64,000 nucleotides of DNA from Pyxicephalus adspersus (Eukaryota > Chordata > Amphibia > Anura > Pyxicephalidae), in the NCBI RefSeq assembly GCF_032062135.1, contig NC_092861.1:144733770-144797769 (forward strand), in the 5' to 3' direction. Positions within the stretch are counted from its first letter, which is position 1; the number at the start of each line of letters is the position of its first letter. The notes beneath the pieces are model-generated. The model made no database searches. It saw only the letters and a program-made list of their open reading frames with translations, and had not been told where the DNA came from. The position numbers were made by a program, and so were the translations under genes. Positions 60,601 to 64,000 of the stretch are shown in pieces.

Positions 60601-63138
60601 GGTCAAATCAAAACATGCTTTCAAATTGTGCCTTAAAATGCACCAAACTTCTTATAAAGATCTAAAGATTTGACAACATAAAGATGACCAACCTCTTCTG
60701 CAAATACCTGTCATATATACTATTAAATGCTCCTGGAGCAACTGACCTCATGGTTGCAAAATCCCATGTGAACTTGACTTTATTCCAAACTCCAATGTTC
60801 TAGGCAAGTGTATTGAAATTCCACCTTCTTGAGGGTTTCATATGAAGCCCCAGATCCCAAATCCAGTCTTACTCAAATTGGGATGAATTCTACAGGAAAG
60901 TAGCATCACCATAAGGTGTGCAGGATTTTTTTCCTAGTGTTTTTTTCTTGGTTTTCGCTTTTGGATTTTTGCAGAAAGGTGGAGCTTAGGTGTTTTTTTT
61001 ATGAAAGATCTACTCTTAAATGCTGAATCTAAAAGTCAAAATTTGCAAAAGATTAAGCACGCCCCCTACCTGCTTGAATAACACTGGCCTGGTAATTGGT
61101 TGGGGGAAGGGGGGGGTGCAAATAAATTCCTTTCACCCTAAAAGCCTCTAGTGGGGCTTTGAGGAGGATTCAGTCTCCTGCAGTTTGTTAAGATTGTTAC
61201 CTTATGGTGCCCATTACCCCGCTTCATGACAAATATTTTAACGTTTGGGATTATGTCTGCATTCATTGCTCTGTGCAGTTTTTATTGAGATCTGTTATTA
61301 ACATTCAATATCTTGACCAGTCATGGTTATAGTTAAAGCTATCTTGCAAGTAGAAAAAGATGGTCGTTTTATTACCAGAATATTCATAATCATTAAAATG
61401 ACTTTTGGTTTCAAGCTTATGAAAAAATTTCTAGTATGTATATGTTCCATTTTGTATACATATAGTTCATGTTTCTGTTTTTATTTGCTGTTCTGTTTTT
61501 GTTGTGTCTTGCCTATGAAATGTGACCAAGATTCCACTAAATTGGACATTCGTTCTTAGTTTAGGTCCTGCTTAATAAATCTCAGTGGAGTTATAAAGGT
61601 TTCTTATTGTAGCCAGAGCTGTGTGTTGTTTTCAGCAGTTTCCCAGAAATCGTAGTTTACTAACTCTCAATACCTCTGTGTTGGCCAATAGGAATTTGTA
61701 TGAAGCAGGAGAAAGCAGGCAAGCATCGTCACTACCAGGAAGTGTTGGATCCTCCTGGTTCCCATTTAAAAAAGGCTGGCAATTGGCTGTATCAGAAGGC
61801 AATGAAAGCTACTGCAGGTATATGTTCACAACTCTAGGTGCCTGTCATTTTTATCCACTAGCTGCTTTCCTTGTTGTTTTTTTGGTTTGTTTTTTAATAA
61901 CAGTCACTTTAACATCCAAACCCGCCTGTAGTCTTATCCCTAAGGCCTGGTCATCACTGGCTTTAAACAAGTTTCATGATAGGTAGTATGGAAAACATGC
62001 CATGCGTCAGCTTTGCTTCAATCTCAAAACACATGGGGGAACACAGCTTTGCCACACAACAATTTGGCAACTTGGGAGGTTGTTTCAGAGGCTTGACAAT
62101 GCACCTTTGAAATGGGTGTTTGAAGAAAGTGGAGACCAGGCCTTACCTAACCTAGACCAGACCTACAGACCTCTAACCCTGACCTAGTCCTTCTCCAAGA
62201 CTGAACTCGGAAAGCCACCAATTCACTGATGCCACTGTGTGAAAGTATAACCAGTAATATGTTGGGTCTAAAAACTTGCAAAAGCCTCTAGTTGCCCTAT
62301 GAAAGGTTATTCTTCTTCTCGGATCTCTGTTCGGTTGCCCTTGTAACTTCCCATGCACAGTCATCCTTTTTAGCGCTCTTTGATAAGTATAAAACAATTC
62401 CTTCCATGGTATGGAGAAGAGAAAAGTAAAGAGATGGGAATGTTACTGTGGGATCATTAGGAAACAAAATATATAGAGAAAAAAAAAATGAAAAAAATCT
62501 AATGCAAGGACTGGCAATTTTATTTTTGTTTTTGGGTTTGGATACATTTAAAAAAACAGAGTCAATCAGTCTCATTTCTTTGTGTCTGAATAACTACATG
62601 AACTGTTTAAAAGTCAAACAAAGGAGATACTCATAAGCCGGTTCAGGATCTCTGTTCTAATCAGCGAGCAAAAATCAACATTATTAGTAAAAGTTAATTG
62701 GCGATTCCCTTGCACAGAGAAAAATCAGGTTACATGAATTATCTGGTAATTGTATGGAATGAAATGTCTCTAATGATGAACATGCAAGCTGTACAAAACA
62801 TCTAATTTATTTTGGCTCTGTTAGTAATATGTTTCATTTAGAGGCTTTGTGATAATAGCTCCCCAGCCGAGGTAGCCTGAATTTCCTGACCACTTTGTTA
62901 TAGCCACCGCATCGCCGTTCAGCAGTAACATCTGGACTTTGTTTAGTGGAGAGTTGTATCAGTTGGAGGAGCCAGAGCATGTTCTTGGCTGTGCTGGTGT
63001 AAATTTCCTGCCACAGGTAAATTGTGACCATGAGAAAAATCAAAAATGACATATATGATGCAGACTTTTTTTTTGCAGCAACACAGTAGCTTTTGTATTT
63101 CAGAGTCCCCAATACTACATAATCAGTCAATCCTCTAG
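57607..63138. other. intronic DNA, nearly repeat-free
   Basis: The longest stretch with no recognised mobile element. A diverged direct duplication is visible: CCTAATGTTGGAAGG...TTCTTATTCTCTTTTATTTG (~58550) and GCTAATGGTGGTATGG...TTCTTATTCCCTTCTGTTTG (~58913), both followed by TCCTGTT(A/G)GGA. No coding homology; the 121-codon frame at 61621-61986 is unrecognised. Confidence 0.45.
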
Positions 63139-63180
63139 AACATGTTTCTTAACCGTAGGGTTCGTCCAGTGGCTGCTTGA
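63139..63180 (+). mobile_element. fragment of hAT CAGTGTTTCTCAACC family
   Basis: ATGTTTCTTAACCGTAGGGTTCGTCCAGTGGCTGCTTGAG follows the left end of the family for about 40 bp and then stops. Short, so only moderately supported. Confidence 0.55.
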
Positions 63181-63419
63181 GTCACACAAACATAAAATCT
63201 GCAAGTCCTAAACTATACTTGACTTAAGTTGAGCTTTAATTTGTTTGTTTTTTAATTGGAATTCATTAAAAAACTAATGTCGATCCAGGGCTACCCTGTC
63301 AATACATTGTATGAGTTTATGGCAGTATTAGTAAAAGAACCTTATTAAGGGAAGTACTTTGTCATGGTCATCCTAAAACTTTTATGCCTCTACTAGATCC
63401 ATAAAAACTTTGGCATGGA

Positions 63420-63560
63420 TGTCATTAGATTTTTAATGGTACTTTGGGAGGAAGCCTACTCAAAGCCTACTACATGGAGAACATCCAAACTCCATGACCT
63501 TGGAGAGAATGGAACCTATAATTCTGGAAGGCAACAGTTCTAACCACCTCCTCACCAATC
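63420..63560 (-). mobile_element. diverged SINE fragment, inverted
   Basis: GGGAGGAAGCC, GGAGAACATCCAAACTCCAT, ATTCTGGAAGGCAACAGTTC and TAACCACCTCC follow the inverted head-and-body order of the SINE, with many substitutions. Confidence 0.6.
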
Positions 63561-64000
63561 TGCTCTGGAGCGGTGAAGCCATGTATTGAATATGGCTCTA
63601 ATGTCTTGATCACCATTACACGTGACTGGTTTGTCTTTTGTCACTTGGTCAAATCACAAGCTAATTTTGTTAAACTGTTTGGGTCATTGTCACCAACCCC
63701 GAAGCTTCAAAGGGTAATTGGGTTTGAATGACCTTGTAGAACAATTAGCTTGGCCAGACATGGTCAAGAAGGAATTGTGTTGGTTTCCCCATTTTTTTTG
63801 CCCAAACCTATCTTCTGATTACACAGTATATTCCACATAGAAAAAAATCTTTGTTGAGAACAATATGTAGGCATTGCTGACCTTGATCTAAAAATGCCAG
63901 TTGCATGGTTCATATTATCCTAACAACTCCTAGTACTTTCCTAATCACTGGCCTGGAAGAAACAAGAACTGGACTTCCATTATTGGAGCCTCTAGGCTTA
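63561..64000. other. intronic DNA, no recognised feature
   Basis: No repeat, coding homology or splice acceptor next to a TGF-beta-2-like frame. Confidence 0.5.

Larger units (their letters stand above)
2548..64000 (+). other. TGFB2: TGFB2 intron 1 (5' part, acceptor not in window)
   Basis: No stretch in any frame resembles the next TGF-beta-2 segment (the LAP arm region after PSE), nor the optional alternative exon known in mammals. The window therefore appears to end within intron 1. A very long first intron is normal for this gene. Contents are described in the entries below. Confidence 0.85.

Noticed and set aside
2548..64000. Search for TGFB2 exon 2 or the optional alternative exon
   Set aside because: No frame on the + strand resembles the next LAP segment or the alternative exon's cysteine-containing insert next to splice sites.

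Overview
The window is vertebrate nuclear DNA. It holds one recognisable gene: the promoter, 5' UTR and first coding exon of transforming growth factor beta 2 (TGFB2) on the + strand, followed by about 61 kb of its first intron. The encoded 116 residues from the ATG at 2199 are near-identical to the amino terminus of tetrapod TGF-beta-2 proproteins. They end at a canonical splice donor (2548) with the same phase as I recall for the mammalian exon 1/exon 2 junction. I found no second exon, so the rest of the gene lies beyond 64000. The intron is AT-rich and CpG-poor, and its mobile elements suggest an anuran amphibian, probably a ranoid frog. That assignment is inference from repeat style, not a database match.

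Layout: 1-1570 is 5' flanking DNA with a 43-bp tandem repeat and a long purine-rich array. About 1620-2500 is CpG-rich and contains a compact core promoter (CRE-like site, CACGTG E-box, TATA box), a roughly 0.4-kb 5' UTR with a single upstream ORF, and exon 1. A degenerate minisatellite of about 1.6 kb (2700-4330) starts just inside the intron.

The remaining intron is a graveyard of small non-autonomous DNA transposons and tRNA-derived SINEs. It includes (i) hAT elements of several subfamilies, most with 8-bp target duplications whose central two bases are TA; (ii) an abundant ~120-165-bp family with ends like CAGTGTTCTCCCCAG, at least 11 copies; (iii) two ~470-bp copies of a TA-flanked family with ends like CAGGTAGTCCC; (iv) two AGCTGCGTACAC-type MITEs; (v) foldback MITEs with arms of roughly 80-100 bp; (vi) SINE copies and 3' tails; and (vii) minisatellites with units of about 35, 36, 44 and 54 bp.

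Two nested structures stand out. One is a hAT copy with a degenerate BED zinc finger inserted into the left arm of a long-inverted-repeat element (24416-25979). The other is a cluster of palindromic units (45487-46435) whose outer arm was split by a MITE, so a paralogous empty site survives. No second protein-coding gene, structural RNA gene or CRISPR array could be supported. Other open reading frames fall in repeats or look like chance.
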